Source: Clostridiales bacterium mt11 (GTDB lineage: Bacteria > Bacillota > Clostridia > Tissierellales > Tepidimicrobiaceae). Taken from it: a stretch of 22,500 bases of DNA. The notes under the pieces were generated by a model. It saw only the letters and a program-made list of their open reading frames with translations. It did no database searches and was not told where the DNA came from. Shown piece by piece: positions 15,042 through 22,500 of the stretch. The DNA lies in the NCBI GenBank assembly GCA_001282665.1, contig LN874947.1:386987-409486 (forward strand). The letters are read 5' to 3'. Position numbers and translations under genes: made by a program. The stretch's first letter is position 1; the number at the start of each line of letters is the position of its first letter.

Positions 15042-18000
15042 ATGGATACAACATTAGGTCGAGCTATATTCGACCGATATAAAAGTGCTGCTATTAATAC
15101 TGAAAACTCAGATGAAAAGTCTATTGATGAATCCGCTATAGATGAAGAATTTCTTGATCCAGCAGATGTCTCAATATTAAAAACAGCAACTCCAAATGTA
15201 ATAAGTCCAGGAGGATTACTCACTTATACAATTGATGTAGCAAATGGAGGACCAGATGAAGCACAAAACGTCGTGGTAAGTGATATTACTCCTGATGTGT
15301 TTTTGAATCCAGAATATTCTACAGACGGTGGAATAACCTGGCAGCCTTGGACTGGGTCTTATAATATAGGAACTATGCCAAGCGGAACTTTAAACACTAT
15401 TTTGATTAGAGGATCAATAGACCAAGCTGCTAGAGGAGTTATCATTAATACTGCTACAGTAACTTCTACAACACCAGACCCGTTTCCTAACAATAACTCA
15501 TCTACAGCAATTGTACCAATTGTTCTATCGGCAGACCTTGCTGTTACAAAAAGTGCAAGTCCGGACCCTGTAAATACAGGAGATCAAATAAATTATACAA
15601 TTGATGTAACAAACTTTGGACCAACAGATGCAGACGATGTCAACTTAACTGATACTATTTCGCCTGAAATTTTAAACCCAGAATACTCCACAGACGGTGG
15701 AATAACTTGGCAGCCTTGGACTGGGTCTTATAATATAGGAAGTTTACCAAGCGGGTCTACAACTACTGTTTTAATAAGGGGAACCGTAGATCCATCTGCC
15801 CCATCAGGATCTATTCCCAATACTGCAAATGTAACTTCTACAACACCCGATCCTGATCCTAATAATAATACAACTACAATAACTACACAAGTTAATGAAG
15901 CTTCTGCAGATGTTGCAGTTAACAAAATTGGAAGCCCAGACCCAGTAAATACTGGAGATGTATTAACTTATGGAATCAATGTATCGAATTTAGGTCCATC
16001 AGATGCAGAAAATGTTTTTTTGGATGACTTTACTCCTCCTCAGCTTCTAAATCCAGAATACTCTACAGATGGAGGATTGACTTGGCAACCTTGGAGTGGG
16101 TCATATTTTATAGGAACTTTACCAAGTGGCGATGTAGTACCCATTTTAATTAGAGGTACAGTAGATCCAAATTCTCCTCCAGGACCTATAATTAATACTG
16201 CAGATGTAACTTCTACAACTCCTGACCCTAATCCTAGTAATAATTCATCTACAGTAGTTACAAACTCCGATCAACAAGATGCCGATATTGAAGTTATAAA
16301 AACAGCAAGCCCTAATCCAGTAACTGCTGGTGATATGCTTAATTATTCAGTTACTGTAGCCAATTTAGGTCCTGGGACTGCACAAGATGTTAATTTAACT
16401 GATTTTACTCCTCCTGAACTTCTAAATCCAGAATACTCTACAGATGGAGGATTGACTTGGCAGCCTTGGACTGGGTCATATTTTATAGGGACAATGCCAA
16501 GTGGCGATATAAGGCCCATTTTAATTAGGGGCACAGTAGATCCAAATTCTCCGCAAGGTACTATGACTAATACTGCAGACGTAACTTCTACAACTCCTGA
16601 CCCTAACCCTGGTAATAACTCATCTACAGTAAATACAGATGTTAATGCACTGGCAGATCTTTCTGTTGACAAAACAGCCAGTCCAAACCCAGTAAATGCT
16701 GGTGATATGATAAATTATACAATTAATGTAACTAACTTTGGACCAGGAGATGCACAGGATGTTACACTAACTGACAATGTTCCGCCGCAAGTTTTAAACC
16801 CTGAATACTCCATAGATGGCGGAATAACTTGGAATCCTTGGGTAAGTCCTTATACCATAGGTACAATGGCAAGTGGTGAAATAAGGACGATTCTAATACG
16901 CGGAACAGTTGACCCAGCGACTCCATCAGGTCAGATATTTAATACTGCAACTATAACTTCATCAACACAGGATCCTGATTCAGGTAATAACTCATCTACA
17001 ACAGTTACAGATGTTAATGCATTACCAGCGGACATTTCAGTCGTAAAAACAGGAACTCCAAACCCAGTAAATGCAGGAGATATGATAAATTATACAATTG
17101 ATGTAGCAAATGCAGGACCAGGAGATGCACAAAACGTTGTATTAACTGATGCTGTTTCACCTCAACTTTTAAATCCAGAATATTCCCTAGATGGAGTTAC
17201 TTGGCTGCCTTGGACTGGGTCTTATGATATAGGGACACTACCAAGTGGAGCTACAACCACAGTTTTTATTAGAGGAACAGTTGATCCAACAACTCCATCA
17301 GGTCTCATTTTTAATACTGCAAATGTGACTTCTACAACTCCTGACCCTGATCCTGATAATAATACTTCTACAGTAATTACAGAAGTCAATGCAATTCCAG
17401 CAGACCTTGCAGTTAACAAAACCGCGAATCCAAGTCCAGTAAATGCAGGAGATGAACTAACCTATACAATTGATATATCAAACTTCGGACCAGGAGATGC
17501 ACAAGATGTTACATTAGATGACATCGTTCCACCTGAAATTACACCAGCAGAGTATTCCACAGATGGGGGCATTACTTGGCAACCTTGGCCACCTTCTAAT
17601 TCTTATGATATAGGTACATTGCCAAGTGGAACTACAACCACCATCTTAATAAGAGGAAAAGTAAATCCATCTACTCCAGCTGGTACTATAATAGTTAATA
17701 CTGCAAATGTGACTTCTACAACACCAGACCCTGATCCTAATAACAATACTTCTACAGTGACTACAGATGTTAATGCTCTGGCAGATGTTTCCGTCAACAA
17801 GACAGGGAGTCCCAACCCAGTAGTTGCTGGAAATATGCTTAATTATACAATTGATGTATTTAATTCAGGACCATCAGATGCACAAGACGTTACATTAAAT
17901 GATGTTATTCCACCACAAGTTTTAAATCCTGAATTCTCAACAGACGGAGGCATTACTTGGCAACCTTGGACGGGTAGTTTCAATATAGGTACATTACCAG

Positions 18001-20081
18001 CTGGAGCTTCAAATACCATTTTAATTAGGGGAACTGTAGATCCATCAACTCCAGATGGTACTATAATATCTAACACTGCCAATATAACTTCAACTACACC
18101 GGATCCTAATCCAGGTAATAACTCATCTACAGCAGATATCATAGTAATGGCACCTGAATCAGCTGATGTTTCGGTTACAAAAACACCAACTACATTTCCA
18201 GTAATCGCAGGACAAATATTAACTTATAATGTCAATGTATCCAACGCTGGACCATCAGCGGCAGAAAATGTTACTCTAAATGATGTCATACCACCAGGAA
18301 TTATTAACCCAGAGTATTCTACAGATGGCGGAGTTACTTGGCAACCTTGGACGGGTAGTTTAAATATGGGCACATTGCCACCTGGAGCTTCAGTACCTGT
18401 TCTAATTAGAGGAATAGTGGATCCAAATTTCACAGGTGTACTAATTAATACTGCAAATGTAACTTCAACTACACCTGATCCTAACCCAAATAATAACACC
18501 TCTACATCAGTTGTGCCAGTTGAAGCTTCAGCAGATGTTTCAGTTGTAAAAACAGGAAATCCTGATCCAGTCAATGCAGGAGATCTATTAACTTATACAA
18601 TTAATGTATCAAACTTTGGGCCATCAACCGCACAAAATGTTAATTTAAATGATGCTATTCCATCTCAAATTACAGGTGCAGAATATTCTACAGACGGCGG
18701 AGTAACTTGGAACCCTTGGACGGGTAGTTTAAATTTAGGCACATTACCAGCTGGAACTTCAGTACCTGTTTTAATTAGAGGAACTGTAGATCCAAATTTC
18801 ACAGGTGTATTAATTAATACTGCAAATGTAACTTCTACAACACCAGACCCTAATCCAGACAACAATACCTCTACAGAAGACACTACAGTAATACCAACAG
18901 CTGAATCAGCCGATATTTCAGTTATGAAAACCTCTACTCCAAACCCTGTAAATGCTGGAGATATGCTTAACTATACAATTACTGTGTCAAATTCAGGACC
19001 ATCCGATGCTGAAAATGTTATCCTAAATGATACTATTCCATCCGAAATTTTAGACCCAGAATATTCAATAGATGGAGGAATGACTTGGTTCCCATGGAGC
19101 AGTCCCTATTCTTATTTTCTAGGTACATTACCAGCTGGAACTTCCAGAACTATTTTAATAAGAGGAACTGTAAGCTCATCTACTCCATCCGGCATTATAT
19201 CTAATACTGCAAATGTAACCTCCACAACACCAGATCCTAATCCTAGTAATAATACATTTACATCAAATACTACAGTAAGAGCAGCTGAATCCGCTAATAT
19301 TTCGGTTTCAAAGACCTCAAGTCCAAATCCTGTAAATGCTGGGGATATGCTAAATTATACAATAAATGTATCAAATGCTGGTCCAACAGATGCACAAAAT
19401 GTTGTTTTAACGGATACTATTCCATCTAATATTTCTGAAGCAGAATATTCTACAGATGGAGGAATCACTTGGCAACCTTGGACCGGTTCTTATGATATAG
19501 GCACATTGACAAATGGAGATTCAAGAACCATCTTAATAAGGGGAATAGTGAGTTCATCAGCTACAGGTGCTATATCTAATACTGCCAGTGTAACTTCCAC
19601 AACACCGGATCCTGAACCTGATAACAATACCTCTACTACAACTACTACGATAACAAAAGGTGAAGCTGATATTTCAATTACCAAGACATCGAATCCTAAT
19701 CCAGTAATGCCAGGATGCCCATTAATTTATACAATTACAGTGTCAAATGCTGGACCATCAGATGCACAGAACGTTGTTTTAAGAGATGATATCCCATGCT
19801 GTATCATGTGTGTAGAATTCTCTACAGATGGAGGAGATACTTGGAATCCTTGGTGTGGTTCTTATAATATAGGCACGATTCCAAGTGGTACTTCTAAAAA
19901 CATTCTAATTAGAGGAATAGTAAACAAAAAAACTAAATGTAGTATATGTAATACTGCAAAAGTGATTTCTACAACACCAGACCCATGTCCAACTAACAAT
20001 GTAGTAACAGCGGGTACATTGGTTTATAATTGTCATAAAGATAAACGTAGTAAACACCAGGATAAAAGGACTTATTGCTAA
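15042..20081 (+). CDS. Giant DUF11-repeat protein with cysteine-rich C-terminal repeat; probable spore-surface/appendage protein
   Basis: A 1679-residue protein made of a 40-residue polar N-terminal segment, thirteen tandem DUF11-type beta-sandwich repeats of 123-128 residues, and a basic tail. Each repeat begins near AD-[IVL]-x-V-x-K, continues through PVNAGDMLNYTINVSN and GPSDAQNV, has the segments EYSTDGGITWQPW and ILIRGTVDP, and ends NTANVTSTTPDPNPNNN. No signal peptide, membrane helix, LPxTG motif, S-layer homology domain or choline-binding repeat is present, so ordinary export and wall anchoring are unlikely. All ten cysteines lie in repeat 13 and the tail (C1559 to C1679); the preceding 1558 residues have none, and histidine also occurs only in the tail. 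GAGGTG lies 5 nt before the ATG. It is the only rightward intact gene and is monocistronic. With a sigma-K-like promoter, the best guess is a mother-cell protein assembled on the spore and disulfide-linked through its end. The domain call is firm; the location is inferred. Confidence 0.9.
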   Translation: MDTTLGRAIFDRYKSAAINTENSDEKSIDESAIDEEFLDPADVSILKTATPNVISPGGLLTYTIDVANGGPDEAQNVVVSDITPDVFLNPEYSTDGGITWQPWTGSYNIGTMPSGTLNTILIRGSIDQAARGVIINTATVTSTTPDPFPNNNSSTAIVPIVLSADLAVTKSASPDPVNTGDQINYTIDVTNFGPTDADDVNLTDTISPEILNPEYSTDGGITWQPWTGSYNIGSLPSGSTTTVLIRGTVDPSAPSGSIPNTANVTSTTPDPDPNNNTTTITTQVNEASADVAVNKIGSPDPVNTGDVLTYGINVSNLGPSDAENVFLDDFTPPQLLNPEYSTDGGLTWQPWSGSYFIGTLPSGDVVPILIRGTVDPNSPPGPIINTADVTSTTPDPNPSNNSSTVVTNSDQQDADIEVIKTASPNPVTAGDMLNYSVTVANLGPGTAQDVNLTDFTPPELLNPEYSTDGGLTWQPWTGSYFIGTMPSGDIRPILIRGTVDPNSPQGTMTNTADVTSTTPDPNPGNNSSTVNTDVNALADLSVDKTASPNPVNAGDMINYTINVTNFGPGDAQDVTLTDNVPPQVLNPEYSIDGGITWNPWVSPYTIGTMASGEIRTILIRGTVDPATPSGQIFNTATITSSTQDPDSGNNSSTTVTDVNALPADISVVKTGTPNPVNAGDMINYTIDVANAGPGDAQNVVLTDAVSPQLLNPEYSLDGVTWLPWTGSYDIGTLPSGATTTVFIRGTVDPTTPSGLIFNTANVTSTTPDPDPDNNTSTVITEVNAIPADLAVNKTANPSPVNAGDELTYTIDISNFGPGDAQDVTLDDIVPPEITPAEYSTDGGITWQPWPPSNSYDIGTLPSGTTTTILIRGKVNPSTPAGTIIVNTANVTSTTPDPDPNNNTSTVTTDVNALADVSVNKTGSPNPVVAGNMLNYTIDVFNSGPSDAQDVTLNDVIPPQVLNPEFSTDGGITWQPWTGSFNIGTLPAGASNTILIRGTVDPSTPDGTIISNTANITSTTPDPNPGNNSSTADIIVMAPESADVSVTKTPTTFPVIAGQILTYNVNVSNAGPSAAENVTLNDVIPPGIINPEYSTDGGVTWQPWTGSLNMGTLPPGASVPVLIRGIVDPNFTGVLINTANVTSTTPDPNPNNNTSTSVVPVEASADVSVVKTGNPDPVNAGDLLTYTINVSNFGPSTAQNVNLNDAIPSQITGAEYSTDGGVTWNPWTGSLNLGTLPAGTSVPVLIRGTVDPNFTGVLINTANVTSTTPDPNPDNNTSTEDTTVIPTAESADISVMKTSTPNPVNAGDMLNYTITVSNSGPSDAENVILNDTIPSEILDPEYSIDGGMTWFPWSSPYSYFLGTLPAGTSRTILIRGTVSSSTPSGIISNTANVTSTTPDPNPSNNTFTSNTTVRAAESANISVSKTSSPNPVNAGDMLNYTINVSNAGPTDAQNVVLTDTIPSNISEAEYSTDGGITWQPWTGSYDIGTLTNGDSRTILIRGIVSSSATGAISNTASVTSTTPDPEPDNNTSTTTTTITKGEADISITKTSNPNPVMPGCPLIYTITVSNAGPSDAQNVVLRDDIPCCIMCVEFSTDGGDTWNPWCGSYNIGTIPSGTSKNILIRGIVNKKTKCSICNTAKVISTTPDPCPTNNVVTAGTLVYNCHKDKRSKHQDKRTYC
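15162..20078 (+). repeat. Thirteen tandem DUF11 coding repeats (about 369-384 bp each)
   Basis: Unit starts, all in frame, are 15162, 15531, 15906, 16281, 16653, 17028, 17400, 17781, 18162, 18531, 18909, 19293 and 19665. Unit lengths range from 369 to 384 bp; the last, with its tail, is 414 bp. Neighbouring units are the most alike at the DNA level: units 1 and 2 around GGTGGAATAAC, units 3 and 4 over most of their length, and units 9 and 10 around GGACGGGTAGTTTAAAT. This implies local duplication or gene conversion. The arrangement also creates spurious antisense reading frames that recur in each unit. Confidence 0.92.
19665..20078 (+). other. Cysteine-rich terminal DUF11 repeat and basic tail
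   Basis: The last unit keeps the DUF11 framework but replaces normally invariant positions with cysteine. It has MPGCPL in place of VNAGD, CCIMC before the strand that is usually NPEYS, NPWCGSY in place of QPWTGSY, KCSIC in place of the Pro-Ser-Gly turn, DPCPTNN in place of DPNPNNN, and single cysteines in YNCHKDK and at the last residue. The cysteines are C1559, C1586, C1587, C1590, C1605, C1633, C1636, C1649, C1664 and C1679. The tail from about 1664 is strongly basic. This looks like a dedicated cross-linking or metal-binding cap, not a decayed repeat. Confidence 0.8.
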
Positions 20082-20122
20082 ATTAGCAGTTCTCAAAATA
20101 TTTATAAAATGATTTGGATAAT

Positions 20123-20150
20123 GTAAAAACCCCACATATGGGGTTTTTAC
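20123..20150 (+). terminator. Rho-independent terminator of the DUF11 gene
   Basis: GTAAAAACCCC and GGGGTTTTTAC form a perfect 11-bp stem around a 6-base loop, about 40 bases after the stop codon. The A/T-rich base supplies T-runs in both directions, so it may also stop leftward transcription from the decayed region. Confidence 0.85.
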
Positions 20151-20155
20151 TACTT

Positions 20156-20515
20156 TCACAATATAAAATTAAATTTTAAATAATATATTATGCTCCACAT
20201 TATCATTATTCCAGTCTCTACTATCTATTTTGCAAAGGGATTTGATGGATTAAAATCACAAGTTTTAAAAGCTCTAGGCTCAATTCTATTGTATATTTTT
20301 CTTCTTATTCTCATTAACATAAATGTATCCTCTATTGAATCCTAACTGAAATCATCTCCAACTACAGCTATATCTATATCACTATCTGATGTATAAGTTC
20401 CTTTTACCTATAGACCATATAAGTATATACTTTTTACATCTAATTCTTCTTTCACTAATCTTCCATATTCCCTTGCAATTTTCTTTATTCGTTCTCTATT
20501 ATCAAAAAAAGCCAT
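20156..20515 (-). pseudogene. Minimal nucleotidyltransferase (MNT-type) pseudogene with three in-frame TAG stops
   Basis: Read on the minus strand from an ATG at 20513-20515, the frame gives MAFFDNRERIKKIAREYGRL, then YLYGL, a TAG at codon 36 (20408-20410), then VKGTYTSDSDIDIAVVGDDF. A second TAG at codon 58 (20342-20344) is followed by DSIEDTFMLMRIRRKI and a segment with DFNPSNPFAK. A third TAG lies at codon 97 (20225-20227), and the frame ends at a TGA at 20156-20158. The DSDID metal-binding motif and KGTYTSDSD identify the nucleotidyltransferase fold of MNT/KNTase-like antitoxin proteins. The preceding Gly-Ser of the catalytic GS motif is lost (GL then stop). No HEPN partner is visible. 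Two neighbouring intact genes (ending at 7335 and 8646) use TAG as a normal stop, so this is decay, not recoding. Confidence 0.78.
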
Positions 20516-20595
20516 GCTCTCAACTCTCTTCTCTATAATCTCAACCACTTTATATCTTATGCTTATGTATATATGCCCATAAACAAACGATAGAC

Positions 20596-20760
20596 TCAGT
20601 TTACATAAAATTGATTCTCAATAATTTTAGCACCTCTATTTATACCAACAATAATTCGTCTACACATATTAAAAAATAGACCTGTTTCTACAATTCCTGG
20701 CATGGCAAAACCTCTATAGATAATGGCGATATTCTTGTTCCGATTGTAATAGATTACCAC
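20596..20760 (-). pseudogene. rpiA: 3' remnant of ribose-5-phosphate isomerase A
   Basis: On the minus strand an open stretch of about 54 codons ends at a TGA (20596-20598). It contains FAMPGIVETGLFFNMCRRII followed by VGINRGAKIIE. This matches the C-terminal end of RpiA, where the pentose-phosphate isomerase normally reads IPGVVExGLF...VGxxDGxxxL. Upstream residues (a YYNRNKNIAIIYR stretch) look like a degraded version of the TDNGN...D segment. The other ~170 residues of RpiA are missing; the stop of the intact TPR gene lies inside the start of the remnant. The conserved DG is changed to NRG. No start codon or ribosome binding site is available, so it should not be translated independently. 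A functional rpiA must be elsewhere if the pathway is present. Confidence 0.65.
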
Positions 20761-21233
20761 ACTTGATCCAGCTTATCCGAATAAAATTCTATTGCCATTC
20801 TATAATTCTGTATATTTTCATCTGAAGATGTTTGAGCTAAATTATGTAATAATATTTCCATTGCTTTAGAGTATTCCTTTAGATTATATAATGTCATCGC
20901 ATAAAAAACTTTTATTGCTCTATTCTCTGTAAACTTAGCTAAACCTTGTTCAAATACTTCTTTTGATTTTTCATATTGTCCTAATGTTCTATATGTGCTA
21001 CCTAATCCTAAAAATGCACTTTGTAACTCCTTATCTGGCAGACCAATTAAAATAGCTTTTTCATAATAAGGTACTGCATCTGCCTCTAACCCTAAAACAT
21101 CAAAACTCCATGCACATTGATAATTGACTATTGGATCATTAGGATATTCCTCTACAAGATCTATTAAAACTTCATTTGATTCTTTTAATTTCCCCTCTTT
21201 CCTTAACTCAACAGCAATTTCTAATCTTTTCAA
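20754..21233 (-). CDS. Tetratricopeptide (TPR) repeat protein
   Basis: A 159-residue cytosolic helical-repeat protein. It begins KRLEIAVELRKEGKLKESNE and contains about four TPR units: around residues 3-30, then NYQCAWSFDVLGLEADAVPY, then LGLGSTYRTLGQYEKSKEVF, and VFYAMTLYNLKEYSKAMEIL. The conserved Tyr/Gly/Ala/Pro positions of the TPR consensus are recognisable. It probably mediates protein-protein interaction; no partner is evident. The start is a TTG at 21231-21233, 7 nt after GGGGGG. An in-frame ATG at 21269 lies in the end of the glycosyltransferase gene and reads through that ribosome binding site. It sits 19 nt after the glycosyltransferase stop and is probably cotranscribed with it. 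Its stop lies at the edge of the rpiA remnant. Confidence 0.85.
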   Translation of the reverse strand: MKRLEIAVELRKEGKLKESNEVLIDLVEEYPNDPIVNYQCAWSFDVLGLEADAVPYYEKAILIGLPDKELQSAFLGLGSTYRTLGQYEKSKEVFEQGLAKFTENRAIKVFYAMTLYNLKEYSKAMEILLHNLAQTSSDENIQNYRMAIEFYSDKLDQVW

Positions 21234-21252
21234 AATAAATCCCCCCTTGATT

Positions 21253-22422
21253 TTATTTATTATACACACTCTCTATCTTCTTTGCAGCTGCACTGGCTCC
21301 TCCAGCTTTCTTAAAACTTTTAGAAATAATTTCCGCATTTCTTTTATAGGATATATCATTCAATACTTGTAAAACAACTTCTCGAATACTCCTTGGAGTA
21401 TCCGACTTTAATCTCTTCCCAGCATTTAGCTCTGCTACTCGATTAGCCACCATAGTTTCTTCACTATGCAGCGGAAATAAAACGCATGGTACTCCAAAAT
21501 ATAGACTTTCATTTATGCTATTCATTCCACAATGAGTAATAAATACATCAGTCTGTTGTAAAACTTTTAATTGCTCAACTTTATGATAAACTTTGAAATT
21601 ATCTGGCAGCTTGCCAAAACTAGAAATATCCGTTTTCTCTCCAACGGACATAATAACTTGGCAATCTACATCAGCTAATGCCTCAATACATTTTTGATAA
21701 AAATCCTTATTTTGATTCAACACAGTTCCCAATGAAATGTAAACCAGTGGATATTTCTTTTCAATTCCTTCAATTTCTGGAACTGAGAAAGAAGGGCCTA
21801 CAAAAGCATACCTATCTGAAAATGTTTCTACCATAGGCTGAAATTCTTTAGATGTATAAACAATCGTATCAGTATAATTGTCATTTTGAATAATACTTAT
21901 AAGATTTTTTACCTTATAGCCTTTTTCTTGTAGTAGCCTTATCTTTTTATTAACTCTAGGAAAGCCCAAAATCATAAGAAACATTTCTTTTAGGCTCTGC
22001 TTCATTAACTTTGCAGTGTATTTATTCATTGCAAATGTGGTAGTAGAATAGATATAGGGTATATCTAATTTTATTGCAAATAGTTTTCCCCAAATGCATA
22101 TAGAATCCGATACAATACAATCTGGTTTAAATTCCTTAAGCTCTTCACATACCTTTTGGTCTAAATTGATTGTTGTATCTGCTCCCATCTCAATAAGAGC
22201 TGCGAAATTCTTTCCAACTTTCTTTTCTATCTTAGGAGTAAGTTCTGGTAAATAGTCATCACACGGAATAAACTTTGCACCTGCATTTTCAATTTTCTCC
22301 TGAAACTCATAAAATGAATAATACCAAACTTCATGACCTCGTTTTACCAATTCATCTACTACTGCTATGGTAGGATTCGTGTGTCCATAAGCTGGAATGC
22401 TAAAAAATACTATTTTACTCAT
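21253..22422 (-). CDS. MGT/YjiC-type GT1 glycosyltransferase
   Basis: A 389-residue GT-B glycosyltransferase of family GT1, the macrolide/UDP-glucosyltransferase branch. The N-terminal domain opens MSKIVFFSIPAYGHTNP with the catalytic base H14, and the C-terminal sugar-nucleotide motif is ITHCGMNSINESLYFGVPCV followed by FPLHSEETMVANRV. It would transfer a hexose from a nucleotide sugar to a small hydrophobic acceptor, often as detoxification or natural-product tailoring. The acceptor is unknown. There is no membrane segment. Two ATGs are in tandem after GGAGGAG; the second (22420-22422) has the better 6-nt spacing. It overlaps the 3' end of the upstream gene by 8 bases, which indicates translational coupling, and is followed by the TPR gene. 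Confidence 0.92.
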   Translation of the reverse strand: MSKIVFFSIPAYGHTNPTIAVVDELVKRGHEVWYYSFYEFQEKIENAGAKFIPCDDYLPELTPKIEKKVGKNFAALIEMGADTTINLDQKVCEELKEFKPDCIVSDSICIWGKLFAIKLDIPYIYSTTTFAMNKYTAKLMKQSLKEMFLMILGFPRVNKKIRLLQEKGYKVKNLISIIQNDNYTDTIVYTSKEFQPMVETFSDRYAFVGPSFSVPEIEGIEKKYPLVYISLGTVLNQNKDFYQKCIEALADVDCQVIMSVGEKTDISSFGKLPDNFKVYHKVEQLKVLQQTDVFITHCGMNSINESLYFGVPCVLFPLHSEETMVANRVAELNAGKRLKSDTPRSIREVVLQVLNDISYKRNAEIISKSFKKAGGASAAAKKIESVYNK

Positions 22423-22498
22423 CATCTTCTCCTCCAGACTTACTCAACTTTTTTATTTCTTTAGCAAAAATAAGTGAATCTTCTTCCGACTCCAATGG
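22415..22498 (-). CDS. C-terminal fragment of an unidentified protein, cut by window edge
   Basis: An open frame entering from the right edge gives PLESEEDSLIFAKEIKKLSK followed by SGGEDDE and a TAA at 22415-22417. The glycosyltransferase start codons lie inside its last codons and its ribosome binding site (GGAGGAG) is coded within the SGGE residues, which supports a real, translationally coupled gene. Only 27 residues are visible, so the family cannot be named. Glycosyltransferases of this type are often preceded by a small transcription regulator, but nothing here proves that. Confidence 0.55.
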   Translation of the reverse strand, partial: PLESEEDSLIFAKEIKKLSKSGGEDDE

Positions 22499-22500
22499 AT

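Noticed and set aside
15728..18883. Several antisense reading frames of 65 to 116 codons inside the DUF11 gene, all reading like GSGSGVVEVTFAVL
   Set aside because: They recur at the same place in each repeat because they are the complement of the conserved TSTTPDPDPNNN coding segment. They lack consistent ribosome binding sites.
15162..20078. Regular repetition at ~375 bp considered as a CRISPR or satellite array
   Set aside because: The units are in one continuous reading frame, diverge mainly at third codon positions and match a protein domain; there is no spacer structure.
20156..20515. Amber-codon recoding (pyrrolysine) as the explanation for the three TAG codons
   Set aside because: One TAG disrupts the catalytic GS motif, and two neighbouring intact genes (ending at 7335 and 8646) terminate at TAG.

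Overview
The window is AT-rich DNA (roughly 30% GC by eye) with strong AGGAGG-type ribosome binding sites, ATG/TTG starts and gene families typical of anaerobic, spore-forming Firmicutes of the Clostridia/Tissierellia type. This assignment is inferred from gene content and a candidate sporulation promoter. No rRNA, tRNA, CRISPR array, insertion sequence or phage module was seen. Every intact gene is on the minus strand except one 5-kb gene at 15042-20081.

Region 1 (1-4680, minus) is a peptide and amino-acid module: an SDR reductase of the FabG/YmfI type, a HutD/Ves cupin, a YfcC-type carboxylate/amino-acid carrier, peptidase T (pepT) and the start of a PepD-type M20 dipeptidase that runs off the left edge. 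A sigma-A-like promoter and a perfect palindrome precede the reductase. Region 2 (4718-6513) is a two-gene unit: a protein with an N-terminal AMPK/CBM48-like glycogen-binding domain, then a long amphipathic-helix protein of unknown function, closed by a strong terminator.

Region 3 (6618-12707) is a run of small accessory enzymes: a DUF218 protein, a HAD phosphatase, two paralogous BltD/PaiA-like GNAT acetyltransferases, a 2H phosphoesterase, a nitrilase-superfamily amidohydrolase and two unrelated-looking HExxH metallopeptidase-like proteins. Region 4 (12960-14653) is an ECF sigma factor with an overlapping membrane-anchored, anti-sigma-like partner.

Region 5 (14950-20150) is the standout. 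A divergent 1679-residue protein is built from thirteen DUF11-type repeats. It has no signal peptide, no sortase or membrane anchor, a candidate sigma-K promoter, and all ten of its cysteines in the last repeat and tail. The best reading is a spore-surface or appendage-like protein made in the mother cell and cross-linked through its C-terminal end. This is an inference.

Region 6 (20156-22500) is a decayed patch: a minimal nucleotidyltransferase pseudogene with three in-frame TAG stops and a 3' remnant of ribose-5-phosphate isomerase A. An intact TPR protein, an MGT-type glycosyltransferase and the tail of one more gene follow.
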